Positions 8,603 through 16,230 of a DNA stretch of 35,027 bases are shown here, piece by piece. Each line of letters starts with the position of its first letter. Position 1 is the first letter of the stretch. Position numbers and translations under genes: made by a program. Under the pieces are notes generated by a model. It was not told the DNA's origin. It saw only the letters and a program-made list of their open reading frames with translations, and made no database searches. Source of the stretch: an uncultured Prevotella sp. (lineage in GTDB: Bacteria; Bacteroidota; Bacteroidia; Bacteroidales; Bacteroidaceae); NCBI GenBank assembly GCA_944319815.1, contig CALUEX010000024.1:1-35027 (forward strand), written 5' to 3'.

Positions 8603-9976
8603 TTACTTCGCTTGCGATGGCACTCCGGCGCGTCCGCCTATGTGGCAGTCGCTAATCTCCACGCCTACCGTGTTGTCGAAACTGACGGCGTTCTTGACTT
8701 CACCGATTTCAACATTGCTGAACAGCACGTTGCGTATAGGCTCCGCCTCGGTGCCTTGCAACACCAGTCCTGCGCCAGTAGCCTTGCGGCAGTGCAAGCC
8801 GTCAACATAGATATTGCCCACTCGGGTGAACTTGTCGTTGTCAAGCCCCTCGCCGGCGTACATACTCGTGGCGTAAAAGAGGTCTTCCACATCGCCAAAC
8901 TCACAGTCCTTCACGTACAGGTCAGTCACGAACCCGCCACGGTCAGGGTTGGTCTTGATGTATATGCCACGCTTGCAGTAACCTCCGAACGTGCAGTCTT
9001 CAACAAAAACGTTACGCACGCCTGCCGACATCTCGCTGCCGATGACCACAGCGTGAAGTCCCTTGAAGCGGCAGCGGCGTATCACGATGTTCTCCGACGG
9101 TGCCCCGAACGTCCAACCATCGTTGTCGCGACCACTCTTTATTGCCACGTTGTCGTCGCCGTTATTAAACTCGATGTCCTCTATCAAGATATTCCGCGAA
9201 CATTCCGGGTCAATGCCGTCGTTGTTGACCAACTTTGCATCGTAACGCAAGCCACGGCATATTATGTTCTCGCTTTTCAGCAAATGGACGCACCAGAACG
9301 GCGAATTGGTGATGAACACACCTTCAAGGGTGACGTTACGGCATCCGTAAAACTGTATCAACTGCGGACGCAACCACCATCCGTCGCCAAACTTGCGCCC
9401 GTCCACGGGCACGCCGCCATGGTTCATCTCGCGACTGCGGGCCTGCCCGGCCTTCTGTTTCGGCTTCCATGTCGAGAACGTCGTTGAGGCATTGCCGTCG
9501 ATGGTTCCCTCGCCTACAATGGCCACGTCGTGCAGGTCTTTTCCGTAGATGAACGGGCTGTAATTCCAGAGGAACGTGCCCTCCCAGCTCGTTTCAACCA
9601 TGGGAAGGTATAGTTCGGGGGCAGGGTCGAACTTTATTGTCGCGCCCTTCCTTATGTCGAGGCACACGTTGCTTACGAAATGTATCGGTCCCTTGACAAG
9701 ATACGTACCTGCGGGCACTATAATGCGCGCACCGCCGAGCTTGGAGGCAGCCTTCATGGCGCGGTCGAATGCCCGCTTGCAGTCTTTCGTGCCGTCGCCT
9801 TTTGCACCAAAGTCGGTTATAAAAAGACTGTCAGACGGCACAGCCGCCCCTGTCACCAGGGCGAGCACAGAGTCACGGCGGGACACTCGTTCGCGCTCCA
9901 CTTGCCCAACGTCGATGGCCGAACACAACTGAACAGAGCACATATAAACAAATAATGCAATTACGATATTCCGCAT
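8603..9976 (-). CDS. Exported glycoside hydrolase family 28 (polygalacturonase-like)
   Basis: Right-handed beta-helix enzyme predicted to hydrolyse galacturonate linkages in pectin. A longer frame starts at 9982 with TTG; the ATG at 9976 gives a clean signal peptide (MRNIVIALFVYMCSVQLCSA), so I chose it (457 residues). With that numbering the GH28 acid residues are present: NNDGID at 251-256, GDD at 273-275, and the RGIYIK pair Arg336 and Lys341. The usual GHG motif reads GLHAVVIGSE, keeping His308 but changing its neighbours. A pectate-lyase-type helix entry (FITDFGAKGDGTKDC) lies near the N-terminus. It lies downstream of the POT transporter on the same strand, separated by a 37-bp hairpin. 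No SusC/SusD pair is present. Confidence 0.88.
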   Translation of the reverse strand: MRNIVIALFVYMCSVQLCSAIDVGQVERERVSRRDSVLALVTGAAVPSDSLFITDFGAKGDGTKDCKRAFDRAMKAASKLGGARIIVPAGTYLVKGPIHFVSNVCLDIRKGATIKFDPAPELYLPMVETSWEGTFLWNYSPFIYGKDLHDVAIVGEGTIDGNASTTFSTWKPKQKAGQARSREMNHGGVPVDGRKFGDGWWLRPQLIQFYGCRNVTLEGVFITNSPFWCVHLLKSENIICRGLRYDAKLVNNDGIDPECSRNILIEDIEFNNGDDNVAIKSGRDNDGWTFGAPSENIVIRRCRFKGLHAVVIGSEMSAGVRNVFVEDCTFGGYCKRGIYIKTNPDRGGFVTDLYVKDCEFGDVEDLFYATSMYAGEGLDNDKFTRVGNIYVDGLHCRKATGAGLVLQGTEAEPIRNVLFSNVEIGEVKNAVSFDNTVGVEISDCHIGGRAGVPSQAK

Positions 9977-10002
9977 AAACAACCTTGTTATTTAATTAGA
10001 AA

Positions 10003-10096
10003 GTAGTTAAAGAGTTATGCAGTTAAGGAGTTAAGACAAATACGTTGCTTTAAAAGGCATTGTCTTAACTCCTTAACTGCATAACTCCTTAACTAC
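10003..10096. repeat. 37-bp near-perfect inverted repeat upstream of GH28
   Basis: Arms at 10003-10039 and 10060-10096 match at 36 of 37 positions around a 20-nt loop. The arms consist of GTTAAGGAGTTAAG words. It lies between two genes on the same strand, 27 nt before the GH28 start, so the GH28 transcript or a transporter read-through transcript would carry a very stable hairpin close to the start codon. Confidence 0.85.
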
Positions 10097-10106
10097 CTAA
10101 CACTTG

Positions 10107-11603
10107 TCAGCAGACTTTCTCCAGTTTCTTCATTATAGAGAAGATGAACAGGAACGATATGACGCAAAGCACAACGAGCGTGCCCCATACAACCTCAAGC
10201 GGAGCGTTGCCCCAGAGGAAGCCCGGAATAGAGACAAGCATATTGCCGACAGCCGTAGCCACGAACCATCCGCCCATCATCAAGCCCTTATACTTCGGGG
10301 GTGCAACCTTAGAGACGAACGAGATACCCATGGGCGAAAGAAGCAGCTCGCCGAAGGTGAGCACGAGGTAGGTAGACACGAGCCAGTTAGGCGAAACGCG
10401 CGCACCGCCGTCGTAAGTCAGTCCCCACGAACCTATCATCATTATGATGTAACCGCAACCGGCAACCAACATTCCGAGGCCGATTTTGCGCGGAGCCGAC
10501 GGTTCCTTGCCCTTGCTTGCAAGCCAACCGAATATGGCCATGGACACAGGCGTGAGCATTACGACGAAGCACGGGTTGAACTGCTGGAAGATTGGAGCCG
10601 TAACCTCAATGCCTTCCGGCGAAAGGCTGACGTACTTGCCAACAAGCACGGCCAACGCAACAAGGATGACAAGAGCCGAAACGATCTTGCCCTTGCTCGT
10701 CTTCGACTGGAACAGGGAGAACAGCGCATAAACGATGAAGATGACGCAAACAAGGTTGACAACATCGAACATCATGCTCTCAAGCCCTGTACTGTGCTGG
10801 TTGGTGAAGTCGCGCGCAAAATAAGTAAGCGTCAGGCCGTTCTGGTGGAACGCCATCCAGAAGAATATTACGACGGCGAACACGAGACAAAGGGCCACCA
10901 CGCGGTCCTTGGTCTCCTTGGGCGACAGCTCAGGCTCCGTGTGCCCAGCCACGGCAGCCTCGGTCTTGCTGTTGTAGTCGGCGTGCTTGAACGTGTTTTT
11001 GAAGCCGTAGTAAATGGCGATTGACAGGACAAGCGACACGCAAGCCACGGCAAAGGCATAGTGGTAAGCGTCAGCCTCCGATGCCCCGAGCGAAGTCTTG
11101 GCGAAGTCTATGATTTTCACGGCTGCCGTCGGCGCGAACAGCGCGCCGATGTTGATGGCCATATAGAAGATGGAGAACGCAGAGTCGCGCTTCGACTGCA
11201 ATGCGGGGTCGTCATAGAGGTTGCCCACCATCACCTGCAAGTTACCCTTGAACAGGCTCGTGCCGACGCATACGAACACAAGAGCGGCAAACATCAGCAC
11301 CATGCCAAGCATACCGGCCCCGGCCGGGATGGCCAGCAACAGGTAGCCGAGGAACATCACGATGATGCCCGTTGTGACACACTTGCCGTAACCCACCTTG
11401 TCGGCGATTGCTCCTCCCACGAGCGGGAGGAAGTAGACAAACGCCAAGAAACCTGAATAAACGGCACCAGCCGCACCCTCAGACCAGCCGAAATTGGCCT
11501 GGAGGAACAGCACGAACACCGCGAGCATCGTGTAATAGCCGAAACGCTCGCCCGTGTTGGCCAAAGCCAACGCATACAAACCTTTTGGTTGTCCTTCAAA
11601 CAT
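10107..11603 (-). CDS. POT/PTR-family proton-coupled oligopeptide transporter
   Basis: Major-facilitator-fold membrane protein of 498 residues with about 12-14 hydrophobic segments, expected to import di- and tripeptides with protons. Family hallmarks are GERFGYY at 18-24, the FYMAINIGA signature in the fifth-helix region, and FGELLLSPMGISFVSKVAPPKY (in part) near the C-terminus. The proton-coupling motif ExxERFxYY is altered: Asn16 stands where the first Glu is expected, while Glu19 and Arg20 remain. It has a well-formed promoter, and GH28 follows it. Because of the sugar operon next door a different substrate is possible, but the family points to peptides. Confidence 0.88.
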   Translation of the reverse strand: MFEGQPKGLYALALANTGERFGYYTMLAVFVLFLQANFGWSEGAAGAVYSGFLAFVYFLPLVGGAIADKVGYGKCVTTGIIVMFLGYLLLAIPAGAGMLGMVLMFAALVFVCVGTSLFKGNLQVMVGNLYDDPALQSKRDSAFSIFYMAINIGALFAPTAAVKIIDFAKTSLGASEADAYHYAFAVACVSLVLSIAIYYGFKNTFKHADYNSKTEAAVAGHTEPELSPKETKDRVVALCLVFAVVIFFWMAFHQNGLTLTYFARDFTNQHSTGLESMMFDVVNLVCVIFIVYALFSLFQSKTSKGKIVSALVILVALAVLVGKYVSLSPEGIEVTAPIFQQFNPCFVVMLTPVSMAIFGWLASKGKEPSAPRKIGLGMLVAGCGYIIMMIGSWGLTYDGGARVSPNWLVSTYLVLTFGELLLSPMGISFVSKVAPPKYKGLMMGGWFVATAVGNMLVSIPGFLWGNAPLEVVWGTLVVLCVISFLFIFSIMKKLEKVC

Positions 11604-11709
11604 AGTATTATTGTTTTAAATTCAATTATATTTCCACAAAACCAACGTGCATCCACAGCCGCCAAGCCGGCAACAGGTTAACAAATCGCCGCACGGCATT
11701 TACGATTTG

Positions 11710-11740
11710 CAAAGATAATGTAAATTGAGAGAAATGCAAA
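11710..11740 (-). promoter_or_regulatory. Promoter of the POT transporter
   Basis: On the minus strand TTTG (11737-11740) and TATCTTTG (11710-11717) are 19 nt apart, a consensus Bacteroidetes promoter. Transcription would begin near 11703, leaving a leader of about 100 nt. Confidence 0.75.
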
Positions 11741-11760
11741 ATAAAACGGGAGTTTTTCTT

Positions 11761-11920
11761 AGTAGTTAAAGGAGTTAGAGGGAGTTATCGCTCACTGCGT
11801 TCGCTAAGGAGTTAAAGACAATAGCCTTTTTTCTTTAGGAGTTAAGGAGTTATGTAGTAAAGGAGTTAAGACATTAGCCTTTTCATTCCCCTCCCCTCGA
11901 GGAGGTTGGGAGGGGCTACA
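11761..11920 (+). repeat. Dispersed repeat copy 2, two modules
   Basis: Module one runs AGTAGTTAAAGGAGTTAGAG to CGCTAAGGAGTTAAAGACAATAGCC (in parts), with an internal TCGCTCACTGCGTTCGCT near-palindrome. Module two runs GGAGTTAAGGAGTTATG to GACATTAGCC and ends in the palindrome CCCCTCGAGGAGG. The whole unit reappears in reverse at 20744-20945 with high similarity by eye. It lies upstream of the transporter promoter. Confidence 0.8.
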
Positions 11921-11975
11921 TTACCCGGACGCTATATAACCTACTGGCAACCAGGGCGTTGCCTTAGACAAACGA

Positions 11976-12063
11976 AAAGGGCATCTTCCGCGCTGCGAAA
12001 GATGCCCTTTTAACGCACGAGAGGCCACCTTTTGACAAGCAAAAGGTGGCCTCCCGCAAACAT
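11976..12063. repeat. 22-nt-period palindromic array A (4 units)
   Basis: Unit starts fall at 11976, 11998, 12020 and 12042, exactly 22 nt apart. Each unit is AAAGG-N4-CTTT-like plus an 8-nt spacer. Units 1 and 2 are reverse complements (AAAAGGGCATCTT with AAGATGCCCTTTT), as are units 3 and 4 (GAGGCCACCTTTT with AAAAGGTGGCCTC), giving two tandem hairpins. It begins 16 nt after the isomerase stop on the minus strand and could end that operon, although there is no T-run. Confidence 0.85.
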
Positions 12064-12078
12064 TAATATAACGGAATG

Positions 12079-13509
12079 TTATTCGTGTACGTACAAGTCC
12101 CAGCCGAGATAGTTGTCAACAGCCTCACGGAGGATGTCAACTACGTCGGTGCGAACCATGGCAACGTGATGCTCAAAACCGTTCTTGCAGATGAACTTCA
12201 TCAGCTTCTGCAAGTTGTCTACCTGCGTAACGGCGATGCAGCCGTCCATGCCGTAGGGGTCGTTAGTGAGCTTGCCCTTGCCGAGGTAGCTCTTTATGCA
12301 GCCGAGGTTGTCGTCGGTGGAGATGCGGAAGTACGTGAAGTCACCCTCCGTGCACTTGCCGTAGACGGCGCCGAAGGTGTTGACCTTACCGAGCGTGCGG
12401 CCGAGAACGCCGAGCGGGCCGAGCTTGAGGTCATTCTTCACGAAGCTCTTTGGGGCGTTGCCGCAGTGCGTGCAGACACACTTGTTGCGGTCTTCGGCAA
12501 AGTTGTTGTTCCAGTCCAACAGCGTCGACGGCTTGCCGGCGGCGAGGCTGAGGGCATACATCGAGACGGCTCCGGCCACGTCGGTCTCACAGGCGCAGGG
12601 TATTAGCTTCTCGCCGAGCATACTCATCGTCACGCAAGCAGCGCAACCGTAGTTCTGCTCCAGCGAGTCCCAGCACTGTATGGCCGTAGCGTCCACCTCG
12701 TTGGCCTCTATCCAGTGCTCAACGGCAAGGCCGAACTTGGCTTGCAGGGCCAGCTTCTCGCGATAAGCGTCGGGCACCTTGGCATAGTCGCTTATTTCCT
12801 CCATCTTGGCCTTCAGCTCGGCTGCGTCGTCGTCGATTTTGCGCGCGTTGAAGATTATTTCGCTCATGTCAACGGGTACAACAGTGATGCCCGTTGCCTG
12901 GAGCAACTTCTCGCTGTAGCGGCAAGTGTTGAAACCGAGGGGACGTGTGCCGATTTGTCCGATGCGGGCATGGGTCAGCTTACGGACGACGCGGCAGATG
13001 GCGGCGAACTTGTCGATGTCTTTCATCAGCAAGTCGCTGTGGATTGAGTATGTGTGGTATGTCGTGTCAGTGAACGGTATGCCATACTGATAAAGGTTGT
13101 TGCACACCGAGATTTTGCCGCAGAAGGCATCACGGCGGCTGTCGAGGTCAACCTTGTCGTTCTGGTCGTCACAGGCCTGCACCAATACGGGCACGTGCAG
13201 CTCGGCACGGCTTATGGCATTGATGATGCCGACCTCAAAACCGAAGTTTGGAAGCGACACTATTATACCGTCAATCTCGTCGCGGTTGGCACGGAACAGG
13301 GCGGCACACTTCTTGCCGTCCTCAACGGTTTCCATCGAGCCTCCAGTGGGAGTGTCCTGCTCGTCGAGTATCACGTAGCCGTAACCGGCCTTTTCCAAAT
13401 CTTCAAGGAGCGTCTTGCGCACGTCAACGGCAAGCTCCGAATTAAAATAAGCTCGCGTGCCTATAATCAGGCCGAAAGTCTCTTTTCCTGGTTTTGCTTG
13501 TTTCTTCAT
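12079..13509 (-). CDS. AraA/FucI-superfamily sugar isomerase
   Basis: Predicted metal-dependent aldose-ketose isomerase of 476 residues, cytosolic. Metal ligands can be placed by pattern: Glu308 (ACETDVAG), Asp332 (LLDWNN), His348 (CTHCGN) and His447 or His448 (GFEHHVAM). The Glu-to-Asp spacing of 24 equals that in E. coli L-fucose isomerase, and the overall spacing resembles E. coli L-arabinose isomerase (306, 333, 350, 450). The N-terminal half resembles the fucose-isomerase N1/N2 domains. It is last in a minus-strand operon behind two transketolase halves and an FGGY kinase, 61 nt after the kinase. True L-fucose isomerase is about 590 residues, so fucose is unlikely. The substrate is probably an unusual pentose or branched aldose. 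Confidence 0.8.
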   Translation of the reverse strand: MKKQAKPGKETFGLIIGTRAYFNSELAVDVRKTLLEDLEKAGYGYVILDEQDTPTGGSMETVEDGKKCAALFRANRDEIDGIIVSLPNFGFEVGIINAISRAELHVPVLVQACDDQNDKVDLDSRRDAFCGKISVCNNLYQYGIPFTDTTYHTYSIHSDLLMKDIDKFAAICRVVRKLTHARIGQIGTRPLGFNTCRYSEKLLQATGITVVPVDMSEIIFNARKIDDDAAELKAKMEEISDYAKVPDAYREKLALQAKFGLAVEHWIEANEVDATAIQCWDSLEQNYGCAACVTMSMLGEKLIPCACETDVAGAVSMYALSLAAGKPSTLLDWNNNFAEDRNKCVCTHCGNAPKSFVKNDLKLGPLGVLGRTLGKVNTFGAVYGKCTEGDFTYFRISTDDNLGCIKSYLGKGKLTNDPYGMDGCIAVTQVDNLQKLMKFICKNGFEHHVAMVRTDVVDILREAVDNYLGWDLYVHE

Positions 13510-13570
13510 AGGACTATTCTTGTTTTCTTGTTCACTATTATTTCCTTGGATTATGCTTTATAGGCATTCG

Positions 13571-15064
13571 TCAGTCTTGCTTAACGGCGCCTAACACGGT
13601 CTTTACGGCCTCCGTCCAGCCTTCATATAGACGCCCGCGCTCGCCTTCGGCCATGTGCGGGAACACGCGGTTGTCGGTAGTCCGCAACGCTGCCACGTCC
13701 TCAAGGCTGTCCCATACGCCGCGCGCAAGGCCGTTCATGACCATCGCGCCCATGGCCGATGCTTCCTCTACGTCGGAACGGTTGATGCAGGCGTTGAGCA
13801 TATCGGCCTGGAACTGCATGAGAAATTGGTTCTTCGTAGGGCCTCCGTCGACGCGAAGTTCCTTCAGGGCGATGCCCGCGTGCTGCGTCATCAGGTCTAC
13901 GAGGTCCTTCACTTGGTAAGCTATAGCCTCAAGCGCGGCACGGCATACGTGGCCTTTCTCCGTCGCCAAGGTCATGCCGCAGAGCATTGCCTTGGCCTGT
14001 GGGTTCCACCACGGCGCACCAAGCCCGGCAAACGCCGGAACAAGATACACCCCGCCGTTGTCACGCACGCCAAGGGCGAACTTCTCGATTTCGGCCGGAC
14101 TCTTTATCAACTGTAGCTTGTCGGTCATCCACTGGATTGTCGCGCCGGTGCAATGGATGTTGCCCTCGAATGCGTAAAAGACCTTTCCGCACGCCGCGAA
14201 ACCGACCGACGTGACCAAACCCTCGGGAGCCGCCATTGCGTTAGTGCCGATATTGACCATTACCGATGACCCCGTGCCGTATGTAGCCTTGCCCATACCG
14301 GCCTCAAAGCACATCTGCCCGGCAAGAGCACCGTGCGAATCACCCAACACTCCGGCTATGGTGACGGGTTCGGGAAATACGTCCTCGACCGTTGTCTCGC
14401 CGAACACGGAGTCGCACGGCAGTGGCTCGGCCATCATGTTGCGTGGTATGGTGAACAAATCGAGCAAGTCTTTATCCCAGTCGAGCGTATGGATGTTGAA
14501 CAGCAAGGTGCGTGAAGCATTGGTATAGTCAGTGACAAAGCGTCGCCCGCCGGTCAACTTCCATATCAGCCAAGTGTCTATTGTACCCATCATCAGCTCT
14601 CCCTTATCGGCTGCACGGCGCGCGCCGTCAACATTGTCGAGTATCCACTTCACTCCACTCGCGGCAAAATAAGGGTCTATCAGGAGTCCACTGCGCTCTC
14701 GGATGAAGTCTGTGTAGCCACGACTCTTAAGGTCTTCGCATATTTCGGCACCTCGCTGGCACTGCCACACAACGGCGTGGCATACTGGCTTGCCCGTAAA
14801 ACGGTTCCACACAACGGCCGTCTCGCGCTGGTTTGTGATTGCAAGCGTGTACGTTATGTCATCGCCCTTGGTTGCCTCGACCACCTCACGCACGGCCTCA
14901 ACCATGTTACGGTAGATTTCCTCGGCGTCATGCTCCACCCATCCTGGCTTCGGGTAATACTGCTTATGGGGCACATTCTTGCGGCACACGAGCTGGCATT
15001 GCTCATTGAACACCACCGCTTTCGTGGCCGACGTACTTTGGTCTATGGATATTATGTAGTTCAT
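13571..15064 (-). CDS. FGGY-family carbohydrate kinase, glycerol-kinase-like
   Basis: ATP-dependent kinase of 497 residues, very similar in layout to GlpK. Residues matching glycerol contacts are kept: Arg80-Glu81 (NQRETAVVW), Trp100, Tyr132 (DPYF) and Asp242 (GDSHGALAGQ). Two places differ from GlpK: the phosphate-binding motif is DQSTSATK rather than DQGTTSSR, and the residue after Asp242 is Ser, not Gln. Further FGGY motifs are YGTGSSVMVNIG and the C-terminal LRVDGGPTKNQFLMQFQAD. No glpF or glpD is nearby. It sits between a transketolase pair and a sugar isomerase, so it more likely phosphorylates the ketose made by the isomerase. Glycerol remains the fallback. Confidence 0.8.
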   Translation of the reverse strand: MNYIISIDQSTSATKAVVFNEQCQLVCRKNVPHKQYYPKPGWVEHDAEEIYRNMVEAVREVVEATKGDDITYTLAITNQRETAVVWNRFTGKPVCHAVVWQCQRGAEICEDLKSRGYTDFIRERSGLLIDPYFAASGVKWILDNVDGARRAADKGELMMGTIDTWLIWKLTGGRRFVTDYTNASRTLLFNIHTLDWDKDLLDLFTIPRNMMAEPLPCDSVFGETTVEDVFPEPVTIAGVLGDSHGALAGQMCFEAGMGKATYGTGSSVMVNIGTNAMAAPEGLVTSVGFAACGKVFYAFEGNIHCTGATIQWMTDKLQLIKSPAEIEKFALGVRDNGGVYLVPAFAGLGAPWWNPQAKAMLCGMTLATEKGHVCRAALEAIAYQVKDLVDLMTQHAGIALKELRVDGGPTKNQFLMQFQADMLNACINRSDVEEASAMGAMVMNGLARGVWDSLEDVAALRTTDNRVFPHMAEGERGRLYEGWTEAVKTVLGAVKQD

Positions 15065-15124
15065 AGCTACTTTATTAAATGAAGAATTAAGAGTAAAGAA
15101 ACAAGGTCAAGCATCAAGTTGACC

Positions 15125-15218
15125 AGAAGTTAAGGGTTGGGATTAAGCAAACACCCTTCATTCCCAATACCCACATCAAGGTATTTCAATAGCCCTTAAT
15201 CGTCAGCCCTTAACTTCC
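15125..15218. repeat. Inverted repeat inside the sugar operon
   Basis: Arms at about 15125-15147 and 15194-15218 are largely complementary (AGAAGTTAAGGG with CCCTTAACTTCC, plus GATTAAG with CTTAAT), with small internal differences. It occupies the 165-nt gap between the C-terminal transketolase gene and the kinase and may tune downstream expression. Confidence 0.7.
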
Positions 15219-15229
15219 GGTATCCTTAT

Positions 15230-16168
15230 TTACTTCACAAACTCTTTTGCGGTTTCGTATATTCCGTCTGCGTCGAGCTTGTAATGATGGAATATCTCAA
15301 GAGGTTTGCCGTGCACAGCATTCTCGTCGGGTATGCCAAGTATGCGCATCGGCACCGGGCAAGCCTGTGCAACGGTCTCCGCAACGATGCCGCCAAGGCC
15401 TCCGTACATACTGTGTTCCTCAACTGTAATTATGCGTCCGGTCTCACGGGCCGCACGGATTATGGCATCCGTGTCGGCGGGTTTAAGCGTGTGCATATCT
15501 ATAACGCGCGTGCTTATGCCCTCGGCTGCAAGGCGACGACCGGCCTGCAAGGCGTGGTAAACGCTCTCGCCTGTACCTATTATAGTAAGGTCTGTACCGT
15601 CCTGGAGCTGTATAGACTTGCCTATTTCATACTTGAAATCGTCGTTCTCGTAAACATCGGGCACGGCGTTGCGGCCAACACGGACGTAAACGGGGTGCGG
15701 ATAGTCAACAAGCTGCTCTACGAGCTTGCGCGTCTGGCGTGCGTCGCACGGCAAAACCACCTGCATTCCGGGGAAAGTGCGCAGCACTGCTATGTCGTGC
15801 AGGCTGTGATGGGTCGCGCCAAGGGCTCCATAAGCCACACCTCCGCTGACGCCCAAGATTTTAACGGGCTGTCCAGAATAGGCTACGTCAACCTTTACCT
15901 GCTCAAGACTGCGGGCTACATAGAAACACGCAGGGCCGCAGACAAACACCTTCTTGCCGCACGAAGCCAGTCCCGCAGCAATGCCTACGGCATCCTGCTC
16001 GGCTATACCGCACTCAACAAACTGTTCGGGAAGCTGTTTTGCAAAGTCAGTCAGCGTTACAGAACCACGTGCATCGGTTGTTACGGCTACTATATTCTTG
16101 TCTTTCTTGCCAAGCTCCAGCATCGTGTCGGTGAAGCTCTTACGGCAAGCTATAGGTTTTGTTTCCAT
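15230..16168 (-). CDS. Transketolase C-terminal subunit (Pyr plus C-terminal domains)
   Basis: Second half of a split thiamine-diphosphate transketolase. The longest frame begins at 16195 with TTG; the ATG at 16168 gives the expected N-terminus METKPIACRKSF, so I chose it (312 residues). The catalytic Glu that activates the cofactor is Glu57 in ECGIAEQDAVGIAAG. The Pyr domain is followed by a C-terminal domain containing GIPDENAVHGKP. The first half is encoded 62 nt upstream, and both are needed for one active site. The operon context suggests it acts on the phosphorylated product of the neighbouring kinase, moving a two-carbon unit to an aldose phosphate. Confidence 0.9.
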   Translation of the reverse strand: METKPIACRKSFTDTMLELGKKDKNIVAVTTDARGSVTLTDFAKQLPEQFVECGIAEQDAVGIAAGLASCGKKVFVCGPACFYVARSLEQVKVDVAYSGQPVKILGVSGGVAYGALGATHHSLHDIAVLRTFPGMQVVLPCDARQTRKLVEQLVDYPHPVYVRVGRNAVPDVYENDDFKYEIGKSIQLQDGTDLTIIGTGESVYHALQAGRRLAAEGISTRVIDMHTLKPADTDAIIRAARETGRIITVEEHSMYGGLGGIVAETVAQACPVPMRILGIPDENAVHGKPLEIFHHYKLDADGIYETAKEFVK

Positions 16169-16230
16169 TTTAGCATCATTAATTTTGCGGGACAACGGGC
16201 ATTACAGACAACACCCAAGCCCCTTGATTT

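Noticed and set aside
10104-11024. Plus-strand frame of 306 codons opposite the POT transporter
   Set aside because: It is antisense to a clear membrane-protein gene, and its highly charged composition is the usual shadow of hydrophobic codons.
11976-12063. Simple pair of intrinsic terminators for the isomerase operon
   Set aside because: No T-run follows either hairpin on the minus strand, and related arrays occur where no gene ends.
16169-16195. Longer N-terminus of the transketolase C subunit (TTG at 16195)
   Set aside because: The extra nine residues are not typical of the family and the start is non-ATG; ATG at 16168 gives the expected beginning.
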